Source of the DNA: OMOG01 sp041485845 | Lineage (GTDB): Bacteria; Acidobacteriota; Terriglobia; Bryobacterales; Bryobacteraceae | Direction: 5' to 3' | Assembly: GCA_041485845.1 (NCBI GenBank) | Contig: JBGPKH010000051.1 | Coordinates: 1 to 24,382 of the forward strand | DNA length: 24,382 nucleotides | Shown here: positions 7,642-15,154 of the stretch, piece by piece | Layout: every line of letters starts with the position of its first letter | How positions within the stretch are numbered: the first letter of the stretch is position 1 | Made by a program: the position numbers and the translations under genes | Notes under the pieces: model-generated | Databases searched by the model: none | Seen by the model: only the letters and a program-made list of their open reading frames with translations | What the model was told of the DNA's origin: nothing

Positions 7642-9156
7642 ATGCCGGCAAAACAACTGTTGAAGGATCGGGACAAGAAGTTTCGGCTGCTGTTCGAAGA
7701 CAACCCGCAGCCCATGTGGGTCTTCGATCCCGCAAGCCGGCAATTCCTCGAAGCCAACGCCGCCGCGTCCGCGCTCTACGGTTACACCGCGGACGAATTT
7801 CGAAGCATGACTCTTTCCGACGTGCAAACTCCGGAACATCCTGGCGGCGCTGCGCCCCTCATCTGGCGTCACCGCACGAAACTCAACCGGCTGATCGAAG
7901 TCGAAATCGCCGTTCACGAGATTCAATATGGAGGCCGCCCGGCCCAACTGGCCGTCCTCCTGGATGTCACCGGCCGTCGCCAGTTGGAAGACCAGCTTCG
8001 CCAGGCACAAAAGATGGAAGCGGTGGGGATGCTGGCCGGCGGTGTGGCGCACGACTTCAACAACCTGCTCACCATCATCTCCGGCTATAGCCAGATGATC
8101 CTCAACAATCTCGGCCCGCGCGATCCCAACCGCCATTCGGCCGAGCAGATCATGAAGGCCGGGGAGTGTGCCGCGGCCCTCACCAGGCAACTGCTGGCCT
8201 TCAGCCGGCGCCAGGTCCTGCAGCCCAAAGTCTTCGAGCTGAACAAACTGGTCGTCAGCCTGAGCACCATGCTGCAACGCCTCATCGGCGAAGACGTGGA
8301 ACTACGGCTGGTGCTGCCGCCCGGCGCCGGCCGCGTCAGCGCCGACCCCGGCCAGATCGAACAGGTGCTCATGAACCTGGCGGTGAATGCCCGCGATGCC
8401 ATGCCGAAGGGCGGGATCCTCACCATTGAGACGGCCAACCGGCAGCTCGACCAAAGTTACGCCGGCCGGCATATCGCCGTGAAGCCCGGGCCGTACATCC
8501 AGCTCTCGGTCAGCGATACCGGCACGGGCATGGACCAGGCCACGCAGGCTCACCTGTTCGAGCCGTTCTTCACCACCAAGCGCCCGGGCAGGGGCACGGG
8601 TCTCGGGCTCTCGATCGTGTTCGGAATCGTCAAGCAGAGCGGTGGCAGCGTGGAAGTCTACAGCGAGCCGGGATGCGGAACTTCCGTGAAGGTCTACCTG
8701 CCAAGCATCGGCCAGCAGGCTTTCACCGAGGCGGCGAATCCCCGCAAGAAGACGGCGCGAGGCAGCGAGACGATCCTGCTGGCGGAGGACGACGAGATGG
8801 TCCGTACGCTGGTGCGGCAGGCGCTCGAGCGGGAAGGCTACAACGTGCTGGACTCGGCCGACCCCGTCGAGGCGCGCCGCATCGCCGACCATCACAAGGG
8901 TGCAATCCAGTTGCTGATCGCCGACGTGGTGATGCCCAAGCTGAGCGGCCGCGAACTGGCGGAGCAAATCACGCACCGCCGCCCCGATCTGAAAGTGCTT
9001 TACATGTCCGGCTATACCGAAAACGCCGTTCTCAACAGCGGGATTCTGCACCAGGACGTGGCCTTTTTGCAAAAGCCCTTCACGCCCGAGGCCCTGACCG
9101 GGAAGGTGCGGGAAGTTCTGGAACCCAACGGCAAGATCCGGCATGCCGCCGAGTGA
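7642..9156 (+). CDS. PAS-containing hybrid histidine kinase with C-terminal receiver
   Basis: 504 residues from the ATG at 7642; an in-frame TTG at 7630 would add four residues, and neither has a strong ribosome binding site. Domains in order: an N-terminal PAS sensor (about residues 12-115), the dimerisation/phosphoacceptor H-box AHDFNN (His about 137), a GHKL ATPase with N-box NLAVNARDAMPKGG, G1 DTGTGMD and G2 GRGTGLGLS, then a receiver domain from about residue 376. The receiver has its acidic pair EDD, phosphoacceptor Asp about 428 (IADVVMP) and Lys in LQKPFTP. No membrane segment is seen, so it is probably a cytoplasmic sensor that phosphorylates its own receiver. It starts 36 bases after the ROK kinase stop. 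No separate output regulator is nearby, so its target is unknown. Confidence 0.92.
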   Translation: MPAKQLLKDRDKKFRLLFEDNPQPMWVFDPASRQFLEANAAASALYGYTADEFRSMTLSDVQTPEHPGGAAPLIWRHRTKLNRLIEVEIAVHEIQYGGRPAQLAVLLDVTGRRQLEDQLRQAQKMEAVGMLAGGVAHDFNNLLTIISGYSQMILNNLGPRDPNRHSAEQIMKAGECAAALTRQLLAFSRRQVLQPKVFELNKLVVSLSTMLQRLIGEDVELRLVLPPGAGRVSADPGQIEQVLMNLAVNARDAMPKGGILTIETANRQLDQSYAGRHIAVKPGPYIQLSVSDTGTGMDQATQAHLFEPFFTTKRPGRGTGLGLSIVFGIVKQSGGSVEVYSEPGCGTSVKVYLPSIGQQAFTEAANPRKKTARGSETILLAEDDEMVRTLVRQALEREGYNVLDSADPVEARRIADHHKGAIQLLIADVVMPKLSGRELAEQITHRRPDLKVLYMSGYTENAVLNSGILHQDVAFLQKPFTPEALTGKVREVLEPNGKIRHAAE

Positions 9157-9263
9157 CGCGCCCCGCGTGAAAGCGCCGCAGCCGCGCGACCCAACCGCGG
9201 CAACAGCCCTCAGCCACGCGCGCCGGGCGCCCCCGAGCCCCCCAAGGCCGCGGCCGGTCGCCG

Positions 9264-10070
9264 CTAAAAGGCGGCCCCACGGCCCGCAACGGCGATCGCC
9301 AGCGCGGCGGCTCCCAGGAATGTTCCGAAGGGCAGTTGGTACGTGGCGGCGTCCTTCTTCGTGGCCCAGATATAGAGCAGGCTGATGACGGTGCCGGCGA
9401 TCGATCCGAGAAACATGGCGGTGAGCGTATACTGCAGGCCCAGAAAACTGCCCACCATCATCATGAGCTTGACGTCGCCGAAGCCCAGTCCATCGCGGTG
9501 GCGGACCTTGGCATACAACCAGCCGCCGCCCCACAGGAACAACGCCGGGATCAGCGCGCCCGCGGCCGATTGGGCCAGCCATTCCACGCGCCCCGCCGGT
9601 TCCAGCCGGAAGAGCCAGAAGAGCATTTGCGACGTGGCGTCCGCCACCGGCACGAACGCCGCGAAGGCAAAACCGATGAGCGCACCGCCCAGCGTGAGCT
9701 CGTCCGGCAGCAGGCGCTTTTCCAGGTCGCAGAATACCAGCGCCACCAGCATGGCCGAAAAGACACACATCTTGACGGCTGCGAGCGTCGGTCCGAGCGT
9801 CCACACAAAGTAGAAGAACAGCAGGCCGGCGATCAGCTCCACCGCCGGATAGCGAATCGAAATGTGCTTGCCGCAATGGCGGCACCGGCCGCCGAGAACG
9901 AGGTAACTGATCAGAGGAATGTTGTCGTACCAGGCGAGGATCTTGCGGCAGCGCACGCAATGCGAGCGCGGCTTCACCACCGACCGCCCTCGCGGCCAGC
10001 GATGAATGCACACGTTCAGAAAGCTGCCGATCAACAGGCCGAACAACAACGCGAGAGTGGCTTCAATCAA
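9264..10070 (-). CDS. pilD: Prepilin peptidase / N-methyltransferase (A24)
   Basis: 268 residues, a multi-pass inner-membrane aspartic protease that cleaves type IV prepilin or type II pseudopilin leader peptides. Visible hallmarks: an N-terminal membrane helix with GSFLNVCIHR, the cytoplasmic zinc-binding pair CVRC...CRHC of the methyltransferase-containing form, the first catalytic Asp region CDLEKRLLPDELT, and the second in GFGDVKLM (GxGDxKL motif). The start is a TTG at 10070 that overlaps the TGA of the upstream glycosyltransferase (TTGA), a translational-coupling arrangement. No pilin or secretion genes are visible here, so its substrates are encoded elsewhere. It is the last gene of the minus-strand run. 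Confidence 0.93.
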   Translation of the reverse strand: MIEATLALLFGLLIGSFLNVCIHRWPRGRSVVKPRSHCVRCRKILAWYDNIPLISYLVLGGRCRHCGKHISIRYPAVELIAGLLFFYFVWTLGPTLAAVKMCVFSAMLVALVFCDLEKRLLPDELTLGGALIGFAFAAFVPVADATSQMLFWLFRLEPAGRVEWLAQSAAGALIPALFLWGGGWLYAKVRHRDGLGFGDVKLMMMVGSFLGLQYTLTAMFLGSIAGTVISLLYIWATKKDAATYQLPFGTFLGAAALAIAVAGRGAAF

Positions 10071-10948
10071 TGCAGCACCTGCCGGTAAACCTCCATGGTA
10101 CGGCGGACCATGTGGTCCACGGTGAACCGCTCGATCACCGTGCGCCGGCCGGCCAGGCCGATACGCCGGGCGTGCGCGGGGTCGTCGAGCAGCTCGCGGA
10201 TGGCGGCGGCGATTTCTTCGGCCACGTTGTTCACCAGCATGCCGTTCTCGCGATGGCGGATGATTTCGGGCAGGCCGCCCACCTTACTCGCCACCACCGG
10301 CACGCCTGCCGACATGGCGAGCAGCACGCCCGAGCCGAGACCTTCACTGTGGGTGACGTACACCATCGCCGCGGCGTGGAGCAGATCGCGCTCGAGATCG
10401 GCGGAGAGCTCCAGCGTCACTCCCGCGAGACGCGCGGCTTCCATGGCGAGTGGTGCGCCCTTTTGCGGGTCGCCGGCGTTGGCGGGAGCCATCACGGCCT
10501 TTCCGGGGTTCGCTTCCAGGACGGGCACACCGTCATAGACCACGCTGATTTTCTCCTCCGGAACGCCACCCGCAATCAGCACCGATTTCACGAACTCCGA
10601 CACCGCGAGATACCGGCTGGCCCGGCCGTACTTCCAGCGGGACCCCACCGGGAACGTGACGCGCCGCGACACCAGCAGGGGAGCGCCGCGCACGATGGCT
10701 CCCAGCGTGTGGCTGCGCGCGTCGTGCGCATGCAGCAGGTCGTGCCTGCGGGCCAGCATCACCGCACGGGTGAGGCCCAGCGGCTCCACGCGCCAACCGC
10801 CCTTGCGGGCGGCGATGAAGAGCGGCGCCTTCTCCCGCGCCAGCAGGGTGGATTCGACGCCCGCCGCGGAGAGCCCCTCGATGAGCCGCAGCACCTGCCA
10901 CTGGCCCCCGCGCATCTCCCTGCCGGCATCGAGGTGCAGGATGCGCAT
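10067..10948 (-). CDS. Family 4-type (GT-B) glycosyltransferase
   Basis: 293 residues from the ATG at 10948, which starts with MRILHLDAG, the usual first strand of the fold. The frame can be extended to a TTG at 10975, but that would run into a hairpin repeat and gives no family sequence. The N-terminal half has the GGxxxQ-like segment MRGGQW. The C-terminal half has the nucleotide-sugar segment HSEGLGSGVLLAMSAGVPVVAS with the E-x7-E-like region typical of GT4, followed by GGLPEII and NGMLV. It is shorter than most GT4 proteins because the linker between the two Rossmann halves is reduced. The likely role is envelope polysaccharide or lipopolysaccharide assembly; donor and acceptor are unknown. 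Confidence 0.85.
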   Translation of the reverse strand: MRILHLDAGREMRGGQWQVLRLIEGLSAAGVESTLLAREKAPLFIAARKGGWRVEPLGLTRAVMLARRHDLLHAHDARSHTLGAIVRGAPLLVSRRVTFPVGSRWKYGRASRYLAVSEFVKSVLIAGGVPEEKISVVYDGVPVLEANPGKAVMAPANAGDPQKGAPLAMEAARLAGVTLELSADLERDLLHAAAMVYVTHSEGLGSGVLLAMSAGVPVVASKVGGLPEIIRHRENGMLVNNVAEEIAAAIRELLDDPAHARRIGLAGRRTVIERFTVDHMVRRTMEVYRQVLH

Positions 10949-10962
10949 CAGCGGAGATCCCA

Positions 10963-11052
10963 GTGGGGCAGCCAATCCTGGCTGCCGCCGGCTTTCAGCC
11001 GGCGAGTGCCTGCCGCCTGAAAGGCGGCTGCGGGCAAGATTGCCCGCCCCAC
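10963..11052. repeat. REP-like palindromic element of four hairpins
   Basis: A 90-bp element framed by GTGGGGC (10963-10969) and its complement GCCCCAC (11046-11052). Inside are four consecutive perfect stems: 10967-10974 with 10979-10986, 10987-10993 with 10997-11003, 11012-11018 with 11022-11028, and 11030-11036 with 11041-11047. It sits between the GT2 stop and the GT4 start and fills most of that gap. This architecture is that of dispersed REP/BIME-type repeats; copy number cannot be judged from one window. Confidence 0.75.
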
Positions 11053-11066
11053 AATCGTCGGTCGCA

Positions 11067-11804
11067 TCAGCTCATGATTCTCGCTTTGGAATATTTCAGG
11101 AACGTGTAGAAGGCCGCCATGTAGGCGATGATCAGGCCTTCCACGCCGTCCAGGAAGCCGCGCTGGATGAAGTAGGACTTCACGAAGGTCCAAGGGGGAT
11201 CCAGGATCATCCGCGAGAGCGGCACCCTGAGCTTGCGCGCCGCCAGTTCCTGGGCGGCCAGCGTGGTGTAGCGATCCATGGTCTTCACGTGCTCGGAGAT
11301 GGACTCACAGGTGAAGTGCAGAAGGTTGCTGTCGAGGTGCCCTACGCGGCCATCCACTTGCACGCTCTCGTGCACGAAGTCGCCGACCCACTTGGCCTTC
11401 CGGCGGTGGTAGAGCCGCACCTTGCGGTCGGGGTACCAGCCCGAGTGCAGGATCCAGCGCCCCAGGTAGCGGGCCAGGCGCGGCATGGTGTAGGCGTCGT
11501 ACCGCGGGCCGGTCTTTTTGAGGTTCCAGATTTCGGCTTCCAGCGCCTCGCTGAGCGCCTCGTCGGCGTCGAGCGAGAGAATCCAATCGTGGGTGGCCTG
11601 GCCGGCAGCCCAGTTCTTCTGTCCGGCGTAGCCGCGCCATCCAGCCTCCACCGCGCGCGCCCCCAGCTTTTCGGCAAGCTCCACGGTGCGATCCACCGAA
11701 CCGCTGTCGACGATCAGGATCTCATCCGAACAGCGCAGGCTTTCGATGGCGCGCGCGATGTTCCGTTCCTCGTTGAGGGTGATGATCGTCGCGGTGATCT
11801 TCAT
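11067..11804 (-). CDS. Family 2 glycosyltransferase (WaaE/KdtX-like)
   Basis: 245 residues. The N-terminus MKITATIITLNEERNI is the canonical GT2 opening. IVDSGSVDRT and SLDADEAL are the nucleotide-binding and metal-binding DxD-type motifs of the GT-A fold. The middle region with WYPDRKVRLYHRRKAKW and VHESV is typical of the WaaE/KdtX subgroup that adds a glucose-like sugar to the lipopolysaccharide core. A short hydrophobic stretch near the C-terminus may associate with the membrane. The gene starts 6 bases after the site-2 protease stop, so the two are very likely co-transcribed. The call to GT2 is firm; the lipopolysaccharide-core role is an inference from subgroup resemblance. Confidence 0.88.
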   Translation of the reverse strand: MKITATIITLNEERNIARAIESLRCSDEILIVDSGSVDRTVELAEKLGARAVEAGWRGYAGQKNWAAGQATHDWILSLDADEALSEALEAEIWNLKKTGPRYDAYTMPRLARYLGRWILHSGWYPDRKVRLYHRRKAKWVGDFVHESVQVDGRVGHLDSNLLHFTCESISEHVKTMDRYTTLAAQELAARKLRVPLSRMILDPPWTFVKSYFIQRGFLDGVEGLIIAYMAAFYTFLKYSKARIMS

Positions 11805-11810
11805 GGCGGG

Positions 11811-12776
11811 TTATAATCCGCCGGCGGTGATCGGCGCGTAGATGAAACACAGGATGAAAATGGCCAGAGCAATCCAGCCCAGGGTGCGGCGGCCGGGCGT
11901 GAGCTCCGTAGGATCGTCGATCACCGGATGACGGCGTCCGACGATCAGCAGCAGCACAGCCCACAGGATCCAGCCGTACCAAAATTTACCGAGGGGTAGA
12001 AGCAGGACGCACAAAATCTTCGAGACCGTTTTGTGAGCCTTGGGAAAAAACGAATAGAAGATGTGGCCGCCATCCAACTGGCCGATGGGCAGCAGGTTGA
12101 GGGCGGTGCAGAAGATCCCCACCCAGGCGGCGCGCGCCACCGGGTGCAGATAGATGTCGGCCGCCGGCACTCCGGGGAAGATCGCCCTGCCCATCAGCCA
12201 CTGCAGCAAAGGCGCGCCGAACTGGAGGCTGCCCTGACTGGCGATGCCGGGGATCACCTTGGAAAAAGCCAGACCCACGGAGAGCGCCGGCAGCAGAAAC
12301 ACGAAGCCCGCGAGAGGGCCGGAAATGCCGATGTCGAAGAGCACCCGCTTGGAGTAGATGGGCGACCGCACGCGGATGAAAGCGCCGAAGGTGCCCAGCA
12401 GGGGGGAAGGCATGAAGTACGGCAGGCTGGCTTCCACGCGGTGGTACATGGCGGCGAGGTAGTGCCCGAACTCGTGCGCCAGCAGGATGGCCAACAGGGT
12501 GAGGGAGAAGGGCAGACCGTGGAGCAACGCGGCGGGATGACGCCAGAAGGAGAGGTACAGCGCGAAACTGTTTTCGACGTCGAACGGCAGGTTGCGGTCG
12601 AAATCCGACTGCATGGCCGTGCCTACGATGGTGGTGGTCAGCAGGGTGAGCGCAAACAACAGGCCGTAGAGCCAATAGCGTTCATGGCTCCGCATCCGCG
12701 GCACGGCATAGAAGTCCCTGGCGCCGTTTTCGGCGTACAACGGGTACGGCGCAGGAGAGAAATCCTGAGAGGACAC
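11811..12776 (-). CDS. Site-2 protease family (M50) integral membrane metalloprotease
   Basis: 321 residues with about seven hydrophobic segments. The zinc-binding motif HEFGH lies at residues 101-105 and the second metal ligand in NLLPIGQLDGGH (Asp about 235), the two hallmarks of the M50 family. There is no PDZ domain, so it is of the compact type rather than RseP-like. A hydrophilic N-terminal tail of about 30 residues precedes the first membrane segment. The start is a GTG at 12776, 29 bases downstream of the HU stop. Proteases of this family cut membrane-anchored regulators or clear signal-peptide remnants; the substrate here is unknown. It lies in the minus-strand run headed by HU. Confidence 0.9.
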   Translation of the reverse strand: MSSQDFSPAPYPLYAENGARDFYAVPRMRSHERYWLYGLLFALTLLTTTIVGTAMQSDFDRNLPFDVENSFALYLSFWRHPAALLHGLPFSLTLLAILLAHEFGHYLAAMYHRVEASLPYFMPSPLLGTFGAFIRVRSPIYSKRVLFDIGISGPLAGFVFLLPALSVGLAFSKVIPGIASQGSLQFGAPLLQWLMGRAIFPGVPAADIYLHPVARAAWVGIFCTALNLLPIGQLDGGHIFYSFFPKAHKTVSKILCVLLLPLGKFWYGWILWAVLLLIVGRRHPVIDDPTELTPGRRTLGWIALAIFILCFIYAPITAGGL

Positions 12777-12805
12777 AATGAACTGCCGCTGCTACCGTTT
12801 CGGGT

Positions 12806-13075
12806 CTATTGCAGCGTCTGCAACTCCTTGCCGGGCTTGAACCGTACGGCCTTCCCCGGCGGGATGGAGACCTCCGCGCCGGTACGCGGATTCCGCCCGA
12901 TCCCCGTCTTGCGCGGCTTCACGTTGAACACGCCAAAGCCTCGCAGTTCAATCCGGTCGCCCTGTTCGAGCGCCTTCTTCATCGATTCAAAAACGGTCTC
13001 GACTGCCATTTCGGCTTTGGTCTTCGTGATGCCGGTCCGGTTTACAACCTCGTTGATGATATCCAGCTTGATCAA
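12806..13075 (-). CDS. hup: HU/IHF family nucleoid protein
   Basis: 89 residues, the usual length. The diagnostic arm region is intact: GFGVFNVKPRK, GRNPRTG, IPPGKAVRFKPGKEL, including the Pro that kinks DNA. The N-terminal helices (TGITKTKAEMAV) are standard. The start is a TTG at 13075 preceded by AGGAGG (plus-strand 13081-13086) at 5-base spacing; no ATG lies in a sensible place. It is the first gene of the minus-strand run and has a strong promoter candidate upstream. HU bends and compacts DNA as a homo- or heterodimer. Whether this copy is HU or an IHF subunit cannot be settled, but a single gene of this type favours HU. Confidence 0.95.
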   Translation of the reverse strand: MIKLDIINEVVNRTGITKTKAEMAVETVFESMKKALEQGDRIELRGFGVFNVKPRKTGIGRNPRTGAEVSIPPGKAVRFKPGKELQTLQ

Positions 13076-13131
13076 AACAGCCTCCTACGTCCGGGGACGG
13101 GGCGAGTTTGGTTCCCGCATCAGTCAACCAC

Positions 13132-13161
13132 ATGATAGGATTGAATTTATACTCATGTCAA
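13132..13161 (-). promoter_or_regulatory. Sigma70-type promoter for the HU gene
   Basis: Read on the minus strand: TTGACA (plus 13156-13161), 18 bases, then TATCAT (plus 13132-13137). That is 6/6 and 5/6 matches to consensus, giving a transcription start near 13125 and a leader of about 50 bases containing the AGGAGG. The -35 box overlaps the ATG of the divergent flavin reductase gene. Confidence 0.6.
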
Positions 13162-13664
13162 GCGAGGGGCCTTCGGGGCGCAAGGCGCCGGTCACAAGCG
13201 AGGAATTCCGGCGTGCCTGCGGGCGATTCTCGACCGGAGTGACCATCGCCAGCGTCATGGATGCCCAGGGAACGCCGTACGGGCTCACGGTGAGCTCCTT
13301 CACTTCGGTTTCGCTCGACCCGCCGCTGATTCTGATCTGCCTGGGCCACGACGTGAGCGTGATCGATATCTTCCGCGCCTCGCCGTACTTCGGGATCAAC
13401 GTGCTGGCCGAGAACCAACGAGACCTTTCGGAGCGTTTTGCCCGAAAAGGATACGACCGGTTCAACGGCCTGGCGTGGCACCGTGGAGAAACCGGAGTGC
13501 CGCTGCTTCCGGGAACGCTGGCGGCCATCGAGTGTGCTGTCGAGCGGCGCATCACCGCGGGCGATCACGATATTTTCGTGGCGGAGATGGTGGGCGCGCG
13601 GGTCAACGACGGCGAGCCGCTGATCCATTTCGCGAGCCGGTACCGGCGGCTGGCGTGGGAGTGA
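13155..13664 (+). CDS. Flavin reductase family protein (FMN-binding split barrel)
   Basis: 169 residues from the ATG at 13155; the frame remains open far upstream, but only as antisense to the HU and protease genes. The family pattern begins at EEFRRACGRFSTGVTIASV, followed by GLTVSSFTSVSLDPPLILICL and SPYFGINVLAENQ, the FMN-contact segments of HpaC/FRP-like reductases, and a C-terminal HFASRYRRL. Such proteins supply reduced flavin to monooxygenases or act as NAD(P)H:FMN oxidoreductases. No monooxygenase partner is present. There is no Shine-Dalgarno before the ATG, which raises the possibility of a leaderless message. A small unknown gene follows after 4 bases. Confidence 0.88.
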   Translation: MSSEGPSGRKAPVTSEEFRRACGRFSTGVTIASVMDAQGTPYGLTVSSFTSVSLDPPLILICLGHDVSVIDIFRASPYFGINVLAENQRDLSERFARKGYDRFNGLAWHRGETGVPLLPGTLAAIECAVERRITAGDHDIFVAEMVGARVNDGEPLIHFASRYRRLAWE

Positions 13665-13668
13665 CAGC

Positions 13669-14322
13669 TTGACCCTGTTTCAGGTTGTTGCCCAGGGGCG
13701 CCACGGTTACCCGCAGCCCGAGGACGGCTTCGACAAAGCCACTTATACAGACTGCTGTCTGCGGTGCGGTATCCACGGTTCACAGATTGTACCGTTTCGC
13801 CTGAAGCGCTCCCTTCGCGTGGAACATTCCGGATTTCTGCAACTGAATTGGGTGTTCGACGCCTTCTTCATCCAGCAGGACGTCGCATCGGATCTCGCCG
13901 CCGCGGGCTTCAGCGGGATTTCCTTCGGTCCGGTGCTCGACCATCGCAGCGGCGTTGAGCTTGGCAACCGCGTGCAACTCGTCATCTCCACGATCATTGC
14001 CTGCGCGGAGACTTCGCAGTTGCCTGCTGTGACGTGCCGGCCCGGCAACGAGGAGGCGCGTTTCGCTCTCCTCGCGGGACGAAAGCGGTATACGCCCGAA
14101 ACTCCCTACTGCGGGACGGTCAATCATCACCAGCCAAAATCGCCGGCTGTTGACCGGGGTGCGCTGGAGAAAACGCCGGCTGCGCCCGATCTGTTCCAAA
14201 CCGCAGAATGGTTCGGAAGCGGCGGCGAGGCACATCGTCTCACGCTGTGCCGCGAACGCTTCGCCGAACTCGTGCGGCAGCGCGGGTGGAGGGGGATCGA
14301 GTTCCGTACGGTGAAGGGATAA
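13669..14322 (+). CDS. Unknown protein, distantly like double-CXXCG motif proteins
   Basis: 217 residues from a TTG at 13669, with GGAG nine bases ahead and only 4 bases after the flavin reductase stop. I do not recognise a firm family. Visible features: a Cys cluster CCLRCG near residue 30; a central NWVFDAFFIQQDVASDLAAAGFSG segment; a lone YCG near residue 145; and a C-terminal DLFQTAEWF...RERFAELVRQRGWRGIEF segment. This order (N-terminal CxxCG, central domain, second Cys site, then a closing block) recalls myxobacterial double-CXXCG proteins, some of which are immunity proteins, but the second CxxCG is degenerate here. Codon use looks like that of its neighbours. Soluble, no signal peptide. 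Function unknown. Confidence 0.65.
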   Translation: MTLFQVVAQGRHGYPQPEDGFDKATYTDCCLRCGIHGSQIVPFRLKRSLRVEHSGFLQLNWVFDAFFIQQDVASDLAAAGFSGISFGPVLDHRSGVELGNRVQLVISTIIACAETSQLPAVTCRPGNEEARFALLAGRKRYTPETPYCGTVNHHQPKSPAVDRGALEKTPAAPDLFQTAEWFGSGGEAHRLTLCRERFAELVRQRGWRGIEFRTVKG

Positions 14323-14329
14323 TCACAAT

Positions 14330-15148
14330 ATGGATGCGCACGGAATCATCCACTCGATGTTTGGTGCGCCGCGGGCGCTGATCGGCGTGATTCACGCCGG
14401 CGCGCTTCCGGGAACGCCTTGGAACCGCCAGAGCGTCGCTGAGATTGCCGAAGCCGCCGTGGCCGAAGCTCGCGTGTATGCGGCGGCCGGATTCCACGGG
14501 CTCGCGATTGAGAATACGCACGACCGTCCCTACCTCAAGGGCTCGGTTGGTCCGGAAATCGGGGCGGCGATGGCGGTGATCGGCGCCGAGATCCGCCGCG
14601 CCGTTTCGCTGCCGTTGGGAATTCAGGTTCTGGCGGGTGCGAATTCGTGGGCGCTCGCGATCGCCCATGCGTGCGGCGCGAGCTTCGTTCGCGTGGAAGG
14701 CTTCGTGTTTGCGCACGTGGCCGATGAGGGCCTGATCGAGTCCAGCGCCGGGGCTCTGCTGCGATATCGGCGGACGATCGGCGCCGAGAACGTACGGGTC
14801 TTCGCGGATATCAAGAAGAAACATTCGGCCCACGCCATCACCGCGGATGTGGACATCGTGGAGACCGCCAAGGCTGCCGAGTTCTTCCGTGCCGACGGCG
14901 TGATCGTCTCGGGTGTGGCTACCGGCCAACCCACGGATGCAGACGAAGTGCGTGCCGTCAGCGGGGTGGTCGGAATTCCGGCGCTCATCGGTTCCGGGGT
15001 CTCCCCGGAGAACATCGCAAACTATGCGGCGGCGGACGCGTTCATCGTCGGCTCGTCGGTGAAGCGGGATGGGCTGTGGAGCAATCCGCTGGACCGCGGG
15101 CGGGTGGATGCGGTGGTGCGCGCATTCGGCAGCCAGACGCTAGACTGA
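14330..15148 (+). CDS. BtpA/SgcQ family TIM-barrel protein
   Basis: 272 residues. The opening ALIGVIHAGALPGTPW, the segment GFHGLAIENTHDRPY, and the closing GSGVSPENIANYAAADAFIVGSSVKRDGLW are hallmark stretches of the BtpA family. These proteins adopt a phosphate-binding TIM barrel; the last segment resembles the phosphate-binding loop of related barrels. BtpA in cyanobacteria is needed for stable photosystem I, and SgcQ belongs to a sugar-related operon in E. coli, but in heterotrophic bacteria the reaction is not established. It lies 7 bases after the unknown gene and 6 bases before the PLP enzyme, so it is probably part of a four-gene transcript. Confidence 0.88.
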   Translation: MDAHGIIHSMFGAPRALIGVIHAGALPGTPWNRQSVAEIAEAAVAEARVYAAAGFHGLAIENTHDRPYLKGSVGPEIGAAMAVIGAEIRRAVSLPLGIQVLAGANSWALAIAHACGASFVRVEGFVFAHVADEGLIESSAGALLRYRRTIGAENVRVFADIKKKHSAHAITADVDIVETAKAAEFFRADGVIVSGVATGQPTDADEVRAVSGVVGIPALIGSGVSPENIANYAAADAFIVGSSVKRDGLWSNPLDRGRVDAVVRAFGSQTLD

Positions 15149-15154
15149 TGGTTG

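Noticed and set aside
13148..13153. TATACT as a -10 box for the flavin reductase gene
   Set aside because: Transcription would begin after the ATG at 13155 and there is no good -35 box; no alternative start codon fits the family.
12033..13154. Upstream extension of the flavin reductase frame (to 543 residues)
   Set aside because: The extension is antisense to the site-2 protease and HU genes, both of which have full family motifs; the family-like sequence begins only after 13155.
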